From positions 1-25,878 of the forward strand of contig JBMLTO010000092.1 of assembly GCA_049239925.1 (NCBI GenBank): 25,878 nucleotides of DNA, given 5' to 3'. Origin of the DNA: Legionella_A sp049239925. GTDB taxonomy: Bacteria; Pseudomonadota; Gammaproteobacteria; Legionellales; Legionellaceae. The notes beneath the pieces were generated by a model that saw nothing but the letters and a program-made list of their open reading frames with translations, searched no databases and had not been told where the DNA came from. Position 1 is the stretch's first letter. The number at the start of each line of letters is the position of its first letter. Shown piece after piece: positions 17,014 through 24,797 of the stretch. A program made the position numbers and the translations under genes.

Positions 17014-17646
17014 TCATGATGTCTTTTGTTTATAGTCGCATAAATCACGAATAATACAGCTATTGCAATGGGGTTTTCGTGCTGTGCATACATAGCGGCC
17101 GTGTAACACCAACCAATGATGGGCATCAATGAGGAATTCTTGCTCGATATTTTTGAGTAATTGCAATTCCACTGCAACAGGTGTGTTGCCTTTAGCTAAG
17201 CCAGTGCGGTTGGCCACTCGGTATACATGGGTATCTACGGGAATGACTGCTTGATTAAATGCGGTATTAAGTACTACATTCGCCGTTTTTCGTCCGACCC
17301 CAGGTAGCGCTTCAAGTGCAGCTCTTGTGGTTGGTACTTCACCATGATAATGGTCTATTAATAGTTGACAGGTTTTGAGTATATTGTTGGCCTTGCTGTT
17401 AAATAACCCTATCGATTTAATATAAGTTTTTAACGTTTCCTCTCCCAATGCCAAAAGAGTTTCGGGCGTGTTTGCCTTGGCAAATAGTATGGCCGTAGCC
17501 TTGTTGACACTATTGTCGGTTGCCTGTGCTGATAGGATCACGGCAATTAATAATTCAAAGGTGGACTGATAGTTCAATTCGGTCGTTGGTTTGGGATTTT
17601 GTTCACGTAATCGGGTAAATAATGTTCGTCTTCTAATTTTATTCAT
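17014..17646 (-). CDS. nth: Endonuclease III (DNA glycosylase/AP lyase)
   Basis: A 210-residue base-excision repair enzyme removing oxidised pyrimidines. The helix-hairpin-helix LPGVGRKTA contains the catalytic Lys120, and Asp138 lies in VDTHVYRVANRTGL. The C-terminal [4Fe-4S] loop has Cys187, 194, 197 and 203. All of these residues fall at the same positions as in E. coli Nth. It overlaps the end of rnfB by 8 bp and is the last gene of metG-rnfB-nth. Confidence 0.98.
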   Translation of the reverse strand: MNKIRRRTLFTRLREQNPKPTTELNYQSTFELLIAVILSAQATDNSVNKATAILFAKANTPETLLALGEETLKTYIKSIGLFNSKANNILKTCQLLIDHYHGEVPTTRAALEALPGVGRKTANVVLNTAFNQAVIPVDTHVYRVANRTGLAKGNTPVAVELQLLKNIEQEFLIDAHHWLVLHGRYVCTARKPHCNSCIIRDLCDYKQKTS

Positions 17647-18256
17647 GAGTTATGTTCTTTGCTTTAACGCGCGCCATTGCTTGTAAGATATAATTTTGTT
17701 TGGCCTGCTTGTCTTCTTGTTGGCTATGGTCCAGAGTCATTAATGTTCGTTTGTTTCGATAGTTCTGTTGTTTCTCATGTTGTTCGCGAAGCTGCCTGAT
17801 TTGGCGAGCATTGAAGCGTTCTCTGGCGATGCTTTTATTGTAATGACTATTAGGTATCTCAACCATGTCAATACAGTCTACTGGGCAAGGTTCAACACAT
17901 AAACCACATCCTGTGCACTCATCAGCAAGCACTGTATGCATTAATTTAGTGGCACCAATAATCGCATCCACTGGGCATGCTTGTATGCATTTTGTGCAGC
18001 CGATGCATGATTGTTCATTAATTAGCGCAACAGATGGTTTTCTGCTGTTTGCTAAGACGGTATTCCTAAATGGCGATGGTTCGATATTCAATAGCTTACT
18101 TAGGGCAAGCATTGTACTGATTCCCCCAGGTGGGCAACGGTCAATGGTCGCTGCGCCGCGGGCAATTGCCTCGGCATAAGGTCGACAACCAGCAAAATCA
18201 CATTCACCACATTGCGTCTGTGGCAATAAATCATCAATTTCAGTCACTGAAACCAT
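17639..18256 (-). CDS. rnfB: RnfB-like ferredoxin lacking the membrane anchor
   Basis: A 205-residue iron-sulfur protein. An N-terminal 4Fe-4S (Fes) domain has Cys16, 19, 24 and 41 in QCGECDFAGCRPYAEAI. Two ferredoxin clusters follow: CIGCTKCIQACP (84-95) and CTGCGLCVEPCP (114-125). The C-terminal 75 residues are basic and Gln-rich. RnfB normally begins with a membrane helix of about 25 residues; here the protein starts directly at the Fes domain. The next gene upstream ends 2 bp before this ATG, which has an AGGA ribosome site inside the metG end, so no longer start is likely. No other rnf genes are present. It probably acts as a soluble electron carrier, possibly for iron-sulfur enzymes such as Nth. 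Confidence 0.88.
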   Translation of the reverse strand: MVSVTEIDDLLPQTQCGECDFAGCRPYAEAIARGAATIDRCPPGGISTMLALSKLLNIEPSPFRNTVLANSRKPSVALINEQSCIGCTKCIQACPVDAIIGATKLMHTVLADECTGCGLCVEPCPVDCIDMVEIPNSHYNKSIARERFNARQIRQLREQHEKQQNYRNKRTLMTLDHSQQEDKQAKQNYILQAMARVKAKNITHE

Positions 18257-18258
18257 AA

Positions 18259-19902
18259 TTACTTATCCTGAGTAGCTAACATGGCGGTTATTTTTTCTTT
18301 ATCAACACGGGTGATTAAGGGGGTGAAGACTTCTATAGTATGGCTTATTAGAGGGAGATCGATATTTTCCCAGGTTAGGGGAGAGCAGTTAAGAAACTGT
18401 TCGCTTTGTTTTGCCATTGCGGGTAATACTGGTTTTAGATAAGCCATTAATATTCGAAATAGATTCAGTCCCGTCGTACAAATATTGTGTACTTGCTCGA
18501 GATTGCCTGGATCTTTCGCCAAAACCCAAGGTTTTTCGGCATCAATATACTGATTAACTTTATCCGCACATGCCATAATTTGACGAATGGCACGAGCGTA
18601 TTCGCGCTGAACAAATGCCTCGATGATGCTTTCGCGATTCGCTAGTAACTCTTGGTATAGATTGGGCTCACTGAGGCTGCTAGCCAATTGATTGTTGAAG
18701 CGTTTATTGATAAATCCTGCGCAGCGACTAGCAATATTAACAACCTTTCCTACTAAGTCGGAATTGATGCGGTTACAGAAATCATCAAAATTTAAATCTA
18801 AGTCATCGACTCTATTATTCAATTTAGCAGCAAAATAGTAGCGCAAATATTCTGGATTTAGGTGGGCAAGATAGGTGCGTGCTTCAATAAATGTGCCTCG
18901 CGATTTTGACATTTTTTGGCCGTTAATAGTCAAAAATCCATGAGTAAATATTGCGGTCGGTAGGCGATGATCACTAGCTGCTAATAAAGCAGGCCAGAAC
19001 AGTGCGTGGAAGTAAACAATATCTTTGCCGACGAAATGATATAATTCAGTTGTTGATTGCTTACTCCAGTAGTCTGCAAAGCAGAGATCATGTTCTTGAC
19101 AATACTTTGCAAAACTAGCCATGTATCCAATCGGGGCATCTAACCATACATAAAAATACTTATTGATGGTATTCGGAATCTGAAAGCCAAAATAAGGGGC
19201 ATCTCGCGATATATCCCATGGTTGTAAACCTGCAGTAAACCACTCGTCTAGTTTGTTAGCTACTTCAGTTTGTAAATGTCCTTGCCGAGTCCATTCTTTT
19301 AACAAACTCTCATAGCGTGGTAAATCAAAGAAATAGTGTTCAGATTCTTTTTCTATGGGTTTGGCACCAGAGATTACTGAAATTGCATCTTGTAAATCGG
19401 TCGGTGAGTAGGTAGCGCCACAAGCTTCACAATTGTCACCATATTGATCAGGGGTACTACATTTAGGGCAGGTACCTTTGACATAGCGATCGGGAAGAAA
19501 CATTTGTTCAACAGGATCATAGGCTTGTGATATGCGTTTGCAAACGATGTTACCACCTGCTTGTAATTGGTGATAAATTGATTCTGCCAACCTTTTATTT
19601 TCAGCTGAATGCGTGCTGTGGTAACAGTCATAATCGATATAAAATGCTGCAAAATCTTGTTCATGGCTTCGCTGCATCTCGCTAGTCAGCGCTTCTGGAC
19701 TTAATCCTAGTTGTTGCGCTTTTAGCATGATCGGTGTCCCGTGTGCATCATCGCCACAGATACTAATGCAGTGATGGCCAAGCATCTTATGCGTTCTAAC
19801 CCAAATGTCTGTTTGAATATGTTCAACAAGATGGCCTAAATGAAGATGTCCATTGGCATAAGGTAAGGCGCTGGTAACCAGCATGTTACGTACAGTTGTC
19901 AT
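18259..19902 (-). CDS. metG: Methionyl-tRNA synthetase, short form
   Basis: A 547-residue class I synthetase. HLGH (21-24) and KMSKS (330-334) form the ATP site. A zinc knuckle has Cys145, 148, 158 and 161 in CPKCSTPDQYGDNCEACG, as in E. coli. The frame is open 21 codons further upstream, but the ATG at 19902 (MTTVRNMLVTSALPYANG) matches the family start; no strong ribosome site precedes either. The protein ends after the anticodon-binding domain and lacks the C-terminal EMAP/Trbp111 domain of about 120 residues found in E. coli MetG. That domain is dispensable in many bacteria. First gene of metG-rnfB-nth, divergent from ubiX. Confidence 0.97.
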   Translation of the reverse strand: MTTVRNMLVTSALPYANGHLHLGHLVEHIQTDIWVRTHKMLGHHCISICGDDAHGTPIMLKAQQLGLSPEALTSEMQRSHEQDFAAFYIDYDCYHSTHSAENKRLAESIYHQLQAGGNIVCKRISQAYDPVEQMFLPDRYVKGTCPKCSTPDQYGDNCEACGATYSPTDLQDAISVISGAKPIEKESEHYFFDLPRYESLLKEWTRQGHLQTEVANKLDEWFTAGLQPWDISRDAPYFGFQIPNTINKYFYVWLDAPIGYMASFAKYCQEHDLCFADYWSKQSTTELYHFVGKDIVYFHALFWPALLAASDHRLPTAIFTHGFLTINGQKMSKSRGTFIEARTYLAHLNPEYLRYYFAAKLNNRVDDLDLNFDDFCNRINSDLVGKVVNIASRCAGFINKRFNNQLASSLSEPNLYQELLANRESIIEAFVQREYARAIRQIMACADKVNQYIDAEKPWVLAKDPGNLEQVHNICTTGLNLFRILMAYLKPVLPAMAKQSEQFLNCSPLTWENIDLPLISHTIEVFTPLITRVDKEKITAMLATQDK

Positions 19903-20014
19903 AATATCAAGGTCTATGTCGAGTAAATGAGAAATTATAGCTGATCCCTGCGTGGAATACTGCATATCAGTTACAATAGTATTTTCGCATTTGTATCAAT
20001 TGAGGGCGTCATCT

Positions 20015-20575
20015 ATGAATAATCATCGTCTTATTATCGGTATAAGTGGTTCATCCGGAATCATTTATGGTATTCGTTTATTAGAAATTTTAAAAGAAAT
20101 GCCTATTGAAACACATTTAGTTGTGAGTAAAGCGGCTCAGTTAACCCGTGCTTACGAAACCGACAGGAGTATTAGTGAACTAAAGCAGTTGGCTGATGTT
20201 TATTATGCTTACAATGATATCGGTGCAGCAATTGCTAGTGGGTCATTTAAGACGATGGGTATGATTATTGCGCCTTGTTCGATGAAAACATTGGCCGAAA
20301 TTGCCCATGGTTTAAGTGGTAATTTACTCGCTAGGGCTGCTGATGTCGTCCTTAAGCAGCGTGGACGATTGGTGTTAATGACGAGAGAATCACCATTGCA
20401 TCTAATACATTTAAACAATATGGTCGCGGTAACTCAGGCTGGAGGCATCATTTGCCCGCCGGTTCCTACTTTCTATCATAAACCACAAACGATAGCTGAT
20501 CTGATCGAAGACACCGTTGGTAGAGTTTTGGATTTATTTGATTTGGACAGTGGTTTTAAACGATGGGGTGAATAA
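20015..20575 (+). CDS. ubiX: Flavin prenyltransferase UbiX
   Basis: A 186-residue enzyme that attaches dimethylallyl to FMN, making the prenyl-FMN cofactor of the UbiD decarboxylase in ubiquinone synthesis. FMN-binding GISGSSG is at 9-15. The family signature CSMKTLAEIAHGLSGNLLAR follows, then LVLMTRESPLHLIHLNNM and PPVPTFYHKP. The frame opens earlier at 19952, but the ATG at 20015 has a GAGG ribosome site and gives the usual length. It is divergent from metG and followed by a strong bidirectional terminator. Confidence 0.96.
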   Translation: MNNHRLIIGISGSSGIIYGIRLLEILKEMPIETHLVVSKAAQLTRAYETDRSISELKQLADVYYAYNDIGAAIASGSFKTMGMIIAPCSMKTLAEIAHGLSGNLLARAADVVLKQRGRLVLMTRESPLHLIHLNNMVAVTQAGGIICPPVPTFYHKPQTIADLIEDTVGRVLDLFDLDSGFKRWGE

Positions 20576-20576
20576 A

Positions 20577-20601
20577 AAACGCGGCATAAAAAGCCGCGTT
20601 T
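20577..20601. terminator. Bidirectional intrinsic terminator
   Basis: A 9-bp stem, aaacgcggc at 20577-20585 and gccgcgttt at 20593-20601, has the 7-nt loop ataaaaa. It lies just after the ubiX stop and serves the converging Ala-rich gene as well. An A-run precedes it (a U-tract on the minus strand), while only TTT follows on the plus strand, so it should work best for the minus strand. Confidence 0.75.
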
Positions 20602-20619
20602 GATGATAATCAATTACTT

Positions 20620-20651
20620 CATAGATGGAGAACTACATAGATGGAGAACTA
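20620..20651. repeat. 16-bp perfect tandem duplication at the gene end
   Basis: The sequence catagatggagaacta occurs twice in tandem, at 20620-20635 and 20636-20651. It spans the stop codon of the Ala-rich protein. With only one copy the frame would end PSM-Lys-stop (TAA); with two it ends PSM-stop (TAG), so the duplication appears to have removed one residue. Confidence 0.85.
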
Positions 20652-21268
20652 CTAGAACTAGTTGCGGTTTTTTCTTCCTCTGGTTCAGCATTTTTTGTAG
20701 CAGTTTGTGCAGTATTTTCTGCAGCAGCTGGTGCAGCAGTTTGTGCAGCAGCTTGTTCAGCAGCTGGTGCAGCAGCTTGTTCAGCAGCTGGTGCAGCAGT
20801 TTGTTCAGCAGCTGGTGCAGCAGTTTGTTCAGCAGCTGGTGCAGCAGTTTGTTCAGTAGTTTGTGCAGCAGGTTGTGCATTCAGTGCTGCCGCTGCATTA
20901 GAGGTTACAGTAGAGTCAGTAGTAGTGGTTTTTTTATTATCACCGTTCCATTTACCTTTTAGCCAGTTGATAGCATCACTTGCTTTGTTTTTAAACCAAT
21001 TATAAACATCGCTTGTCTTAGAGACTGCATAGGCTGTACCGACTATGCCTGCAGTCAACGCTACAGAAGCAGTGAGCACCGCAGCAGCAAAAGAGAAACT
21101 ACCGAATACTGCGTAAGTAGAAGAAGCAGCTAGGACCGCAACAGCAGCTGGCGAGAAAGCGACGACTGCTGTAGTTGTTGCTATACCAGAAGCGATTGCA
21201 AAGCTAGTCCATGGTCTGCTTTTGATTGAATCTTGTGCTTTAGAATACATTTCTTTAAAAGTTGCCAT
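20633..21268 (-). CDS. Ala/Pro/Gln-rich repeat protein with hydrophobic N-terminal domain, function unknown
   Basis: A 211-residue protein; the frame opens at 21367 but the ATG at 21268 has GGAG upstream and a fitting promoter. Residues 1-20 are polar. Residues 22-50 and 53-82 are hydrophobic, Ala-rich and probably a membrane hairpin. Residues 85-110 look like an amphipathic, Trp- and Lys-rich helix. From about 135 to 190 the tail repeats EQTAAPAA, an 8-residue unit coded by 24-bp DNA repeats, then ends acidic and Ser-rich. I recognise no family; the layout suggests a membrane-anchored protein with a flexible disordered tail. A 16-bp tandem duplication at the end shortened the C-terminus by one residue. 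Plus-strand frames through the repeats are shadows. Confidence 0.75.
   Translation of the reverse strand: MATFKEMYSKAQDSIKSRPWTSFAIASGIATTTAVVAFSPAAVAVLAASSTYAVFGSFSFAAAVLTASVALTAGIVGTAYAVSKTSDVYNWFKNKASDAINWLKGKWNGDNKKTTTTDSTVTSNAAAALNAQPAAQTTEQTAAPAAEQTAAPAAEQTAAPAAEQAAAPAAEQAAAQTAAPAAAENTAQTATKNAEPEEEKTATSSSSSPSM
20722..20877. repeat. 24-bp tandem repeat (VNTR-like) inside the Ala-rich gene
   Basis: Five 24-bp units of the type cagcagctggtgcagcag-tttgtt begin at 20722, 20758, 20782, 20806 and 20830. The units at 20782, 20806 and 20830 are identical. A 12-bp half unit lies at 20746, and two degenerate half units cover 20854-20877. Each unit is itself built from two similar 12-bp halves. 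Since 24 bp is 8 codons, gain or loss of units would keep the reading frame. Confidence 0.9.
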
Positions 21269-21657
21269 AATTAATAATCTCCAAGGTTTGAAAAGTAAAA
21301 AATCGATGATGATTGTATCACCAGAAAAACGATTTGTGAATGAGGTTTCAGTGTTTTTTTGTAACAAATTTGTTAAAAATGGTCTTTTGTTTTGTTTTTT
21401 GATTTTTTTTTATTGATATTGTTGGCCTGACTCTGATTTATTGTTTGAATCATTGCTCGGTTTTAGTCATAGTTCCCTCATCTCATTTACCCAGCCAATA
21501 AATATAATTGCCCTGTCACCAGCCATAAGAGCTTCTTTCTTTTTACGCCATTATTGAAGTTGTTTGTCGGCTTAAAAAGCATCAACCTAACTAGGACCTT
21601 GTACTGAGTAAGAAAACGGGTAGTCTCGTTGCGTCCTCGATAAAATAATTTTCTCAT
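21269..21657. other. Intergenic region between the Ala-rich gene and queC
   Basis: About 390 bp with no credible gene. The left part holds the promoter of the Ala-rich gene, with T-rich DNA at 21355-21415 just upstream of it. From about 21420 to the queC stop at 21658 I see no terminator hairpin, promoter or repeat worth naming. Confidence 0.5.
21312..21340 (-). promoter_or_regulatory. Strong-looking sigma70 promoter of the Ala-rich protein
   Basis: On the minus strand -35 TTCACA (21335-21340) and -10 TACAAT (21312-21317) are separated by exactly 17 bp; each hexamer matches consensus in five of six positions. An A-rich stretch upstream on the coding strand could act as an UP element. The predicted leader is about 37 nt and includes the GGAG ribosome site. 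Confidence 0.65.
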
Positions 21658-22329
21658 TCATCGATACTGCGTTGGATCCGCTATTTTGGCGCTGATAAAA
21701 CCTTGCGCTCTAAGCACACAGCTATCGCAGCGGCCACAAGCAGCACCTTCTGCTGTTAATTGGTAGCATGAGACGGTTAAACGATAATTAACACCTAGTT
21801 GATGTCCCAATTGAATAATATCCGCCTTCTTTAAATGTAATAATGGTGCTTGAATGATATATCGTTGTTGTTCAATGCCTGCTTTCGTCGCTAAATTAGC
21901 TAGTTTTTGAAACGATGTGATAAATTCAGGTCGACAATCGGGATAGCCTGAATAATCAACAGCATTTGCGCCAATGAATATATCAAATGCCTCTATTGTT
22001 TCAGCATATCCTAATGCATTTGCAAGAAATATAGTGTTTCTGGCTGGGACATAAGTAATAGGAATTGTCTCCGTTTTTTTGAAATCCGGTACTGCAATTT
22101 TATGATCAGTTAAAGCAGAATGGCCAAATTGGCTAATGTCTAGAGTAATTACTCTATGGTCTATAACCCTCATGTCTTCAGCGATTTTGGCGGCTGCTTT
22201 TAGTTCATAGTGATGGCGTTGGCCATAATCAAAGCTAAGCGTATAGCAGTTAAATCCTTGTGCTTTTGCTATCGCAAGACAAGTAGTTGAGTCAAGGCCG
22301 CCAGAGAGAAGAATAACTGCATTGTTCAT
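21658..22329 (-). CDS. queC: 7-cyano-7-deazaguanine synthase QueC
   Basis: A 223-residue ATP-dependent ligase converting 7-carboxy-7-deazaguanine to preQ0 in queuosine synthesis. The PP-loop SGGLDS is at 9-14, with FDYGQRH following. The zinc site is Cys188, 198, 201 and 204 in CYQLTAEGAACGRCDSC, the QueC hallmark. AGGA precedes the ATG. No queE, queD or queF adjoins it. A 9-bp inverted repeat (22366-22374 and 22398-22406) lies in its leader; it does not match the preQ1 riboswitch consensus I know. Confidence 0.96.
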   Translation of the reverse strand: MNNAVILLSGGLDSTTCLAIAKAQGFNCYTLSFDYGQRHHYELKAAAKIAEDMRVIDHRVITLDISQFGHSALTDHKIAVPDFKKTETIPITYVPARNTIFLANALGYAETIEAFDIFIGANAVDYSGYPDCRPEFITSFQKLANLATKAGIEQQRYIIQAPLLHLKKADIIQLGHQLGVNYRLTVSCYQLTAEGAACGRCDSCVLRAQGFISAKIADPTQYR

Positions 22330-22809
22330 GGATAGATCCTAAGTGATGTTGTATCGGGTTGGATGTTTCCTTTTGATGGTTGCTATTGCATAAAATTAAA
22401 AGGAAAAAATTTACCCTTGAGTATGCGCTATGCAAAATACACATTGTACCTGAGTGTTGGTTGACTTGGAAATCTATAATGGGTATAAGAATTCTGTCTA
22501 GTTAAACAGTCAATGATTATAGCAATTTTGCCATTACTATTTGGTCACGGACTTGCTTGTTGTCCATTTTTATTGCATCAGCCTGTTTTCTTATCAGTTA
22601 ATACGGTTTAGTGTAATGGCCTGCTTGGTAAACGATAATTTTGATTCAATTTTATGTTAAATATTTTATCAAGATTGTAAAGTTTGCACGGCTCTCTTGT
22701 TTGTAAAATCAGTGCTATGCTATAAGTATGTCGAAAAATAATACATACTGTGATTTTTTTTTGGTGTTGCATGATTTGACAAGTTTGGCGATTATTAAGA
22801 GGTAATAAT
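22330..22809. other. Long divergent intergenic region, queC to membrane protein
   Basis: About 480 bp without a credible gene. It holds the leader of queC, with a TTTCCTTTT/AAAAGGAAA inverted repeat at 22366-22406 (23-nt loop), and near its right end a plausible promoter for the plus-strand membrane protein. Several isolated TATAAT-like hexamers occur on the minus strand but none has a convincing -35. No RNA gene or repeat was recognised. The length exceeds what two simple promoters need. Confidence 0.45.
22697..22726 (+). promoter_or_regulatory. Possible promoter of the 633-residue membrane protein
   Basis: TTGTTT (22697-22702), an 18-bp spacer and TATAAG (22721-22726) give a moderate sigma70 match. 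The leader to the ATG at 22810 would be about 77 nt and contains an AAGAGG ribosome site. Confidence 0.42.
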
Positions 22810-24711
22810 ATGGTTCACATCTTGGATTGCACGACATTTAGTCTGCTGGATAGTGATGGTCAGAATAAAGTGCGTGAGCTACACGAGAAATTTTTTTCTG
22901 GACAGCCTTTCGAGTGGGATCTCAATGATACTCGTGATATTGCACGTCATCGAATATCCTTGCAATCGATATTATCGTTAGAGGCTGGCCAGTTAAGGAC
23001 AATAAATCCTGCTAGTTTCGAATTCTTGAGTGATGAGCAAAAAACAGCATTGACCAACCAATTATTATTTACCTTCTATTGCTTAGCTGCCCAATATCAT
23101 CTTGATGAAATAGAACATCGCCGTGAAGGCCTAAAAGATTTATCTGAACATATTACCACGTGTTCTATTTATATCCAACTTCTAGCGAATAGAGAAAAAA
23201 AATCATTCCAGGCTATGTTAGATGAAGTCATTGCAAATAGCAAAAAACCTGCTCGCTATTTAGGACAGATCATGGTTTCGCCGCTCATCAATGAATCAAT
23301 CTTAGCAATGTCAACACCCGCCCCGGCTAATGGTGAGTCCACCCCTGTTAATGGTGAGTTTGGATCACAAATGTCTAGCAGCAAAACTGGTACAACGGTT
23401 AAAGCAATGAATGCGATTAATACTAGGCGGTTATATTGGGTATGGGGCGGTGGTTTACTCAGCAGTGTTTTAGAGTTATTCCCTGATAGTGTGGTCGGTA
23501 AGCAACAAGCACAACAAGTAGTAGATGCTCCTTCACTTTATACAGGCTATATGAGCTGGATCCTTTATTATACTCGTTTTGGCATTAGTTTAGGGTTGTT
23601 ACTGAAGCATACGATTGCTGGCTCTTGGATGAGTGAAGCAGAACAAAATATACCTTGGCATGAGCGCTTTCAAACCCAATGGGAACTGCGACGGTTTTCA
23701 TTATTGAATGATCTGATTTGGGGTTTTGCCAATATGTGTTGTTTTTATTGGCTCAGAGGCCCTGGTATATTGGGTTATATTGGTAATGTGGTAACTGCTG
23801 GATTACTGTTAATGGATGTAAGCCTCAATATCTGGAATCTTTGTTACCAAAGCACGTTGCATAATAAGATAATGAGTCAATACGAGAATGATCTACAGGC
23901 TTTAAATAGAAGAATAGATGATATTGGCGAGATCAGTGAACGTAAAAAACTAGAATTTGAGCGTGACAGACTACGCAGCAAAAAAGAATCGCTTACCCTC
24001 GAGTGGTGCTACAAAGAATGTGCGTTGATTAATGATGTCAGTTATGCGGTTGGTTTGTTGATTGCTTTTGCTGTCGTCTGTTGTTTCTTTTTCCCCCCGG
24101 CTTCAGTTGCGCCCACGGTTACTCTAATCATGGGTGTTGTTGGGGCTGCATTGTGCTTTTTATTGACAGTTGCTTGTCCTGCTATATCAGGGGCATTGGA
24201 TATTCACCAAACGAAAGTAACTGCCAATAGAGCAGGTAAAGAGTATAGAAATCTGTTAGCAAAATTTGGGCAAGAGACAGATGTGAACATGAAAAAACAG
24301 CTGTATCTAAGTATTAAACAATTAGAGGCAACAGATGCTTGCTATCAGCAATCCATTGTTTATCAAAGAAAACAATTAATAAGGTCCTTGCTAGTTGATC
24401 TATTTATTCCTCCTCTTATTTTAGGTGCATTTATATTTTTGCCATTACAATCAGGTTTATTCGTTTTAGCAGCAGGATTTGCGTTAGCTGCACTTAGTTA
24501 TAAACTGTTGGAGAATGATAAACCTGCAGATACTACATTACAGGCATTTAATACGGAAGAGTATGATGCATTTGTAGCTAATCGACCTGAGATACCAAAT
24601 GAACGCTTACTCGAGCCAAGGTTTCTACCATGGCAGCAAGGGTATCAGCAGATACCGAATGAAAATGGAGACCGTATTGATGGTGAGAATAATATTCCTG
24701 CGGGTACTTAA
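22810..24711 (+). CDS. Large membrane protein with coiled coil, unknown function, paralogue of the protein at 2147-3562
   Basis: A 633-residue protein of no family I can name. Residues 1-170 are soluble and helical. A low-complexity linker with two NGE motifs covers about 175-185. GLLLKHT (262-268), HERF and LLNDLIW (298-304) define the block shared with the protein at 2147-3562. Membrane segments lie near 318-343, 411-430, 433-457, 526-546 and 548-565. A charged coiled coil (about 355-397) sits between the first and second. The last 65 residues are hydrophilic and Pro/Asn/Glu-rich. A good AAGAGG ribosome site precedes the ATG. There is no signal peptide. Soluble ends around paired membrane hairpins could fit an integral inner-membrane protein or a secreted host-membrane protein; I cannot decide. 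Confidence 0.85.
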   Translation: MVHILDCTTFSLLDSDGQNKVRELHEKFFSGQPFEWDLNDTRDIARHRISLQSILSLEAGQLRTINPASFEFLSDEQKTALTNQLLFTFYCLAAQYHLDEIEHRREGLKDLSEHITTCSIYIQLLANREKKSFQAMLDEVIANSKKPARYLGQIMVSPLINESILAMSTPAPANGESTPVNGEFGSQMSSSKTGTTVKAMNAINTRRLYWVWGGGLLSSVLELFPDSVVGKQQAQQVVDAPSLYTGYMSWILYYTRFGISLGLLLKHTIAGSWMSEAEQNIPWHERFQTQWELRRFSLLNDLIWGFANMCCFYWLRGPGILGYIGNVVTAGLLLMDVSLNIWNLCYQSTLHNKIMSQYENDLQALNRRIDDIGEISERKKLEFERDRLRSKKESLTLEWCYKECALINDVSYAVGLLIAFAVVCCFFFPPASVAPTVTLIMGVVGAALCFLLTVACPAISGALDIHQTKVTANRAGKEYRNLLAKFGQETDVNMKKQLYLSIKQLEATDACYQQSIVYQRKQLIRSLLVDLFIPPLILGAFIFLPLQSGLFVLAAGFALAALSYKLLENDKPADTTLQAFNTEEYDAFVANRPEIPNERLLEPRFLPWQQGYQQIPNENGDRIDGENNIPAGT

Positions 24712-24725
24712 ATCATTAACTCGAT

Positions 24726-24797
24726 TTTAGCCATTTTTCTCAGGAGCGTTCGCCCTGAGGCGCGTGCTACGCACGCGTCTCGATAAGGACTAGATCC
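24726..24797 (+). repeat. Dispersed palindromic repeat, copy 2
   Basis: A 72-bp unit matching copy 1 (14892-14961) in inverse orientation. Its core is a near-perfect hairpin at 24757-24781: an 11-bp stem (one G-T pair) around the loop TAC, formed by GAGGCGCGTGC and GCACGCGTCTC. It starts about 15 bp after the stop codon of the membrane protein and may also slow or stop transcription there, though no U-tract follows. Confidence 0.78.

Noticed and set aside
19374..19664. Second minus-strand frame inside metG
   Set aside because: It lies wholly inside the metG coding sequence in another phase and shows no family motifs.
20722..20877. CRISPR array
   Set aside because: The repeats are contiguous 24-bp units with no spacers, lie inside a reading frame and have no cas genes nearby.
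20600..20962. Plus-strand and alternative minus-strand frames through the 24-bp repeats, coding for Ser/Cys- or Leu/His-rich repeats
   Set aside because: They are shadows of the in-frame repeat in the Ala-rich gene, which alone has a promoter, a ribosome site and a sensible N-terminal domain.
22366..22406. preQ1 riboswitch upstream of queC
   Set aside because: A 9-bp inverted repeat is present, but the loop and the A-rich tail do not match the preQ1-I pattern I know, and preQ1 switches are not usual on gammaproteobacterial queC.
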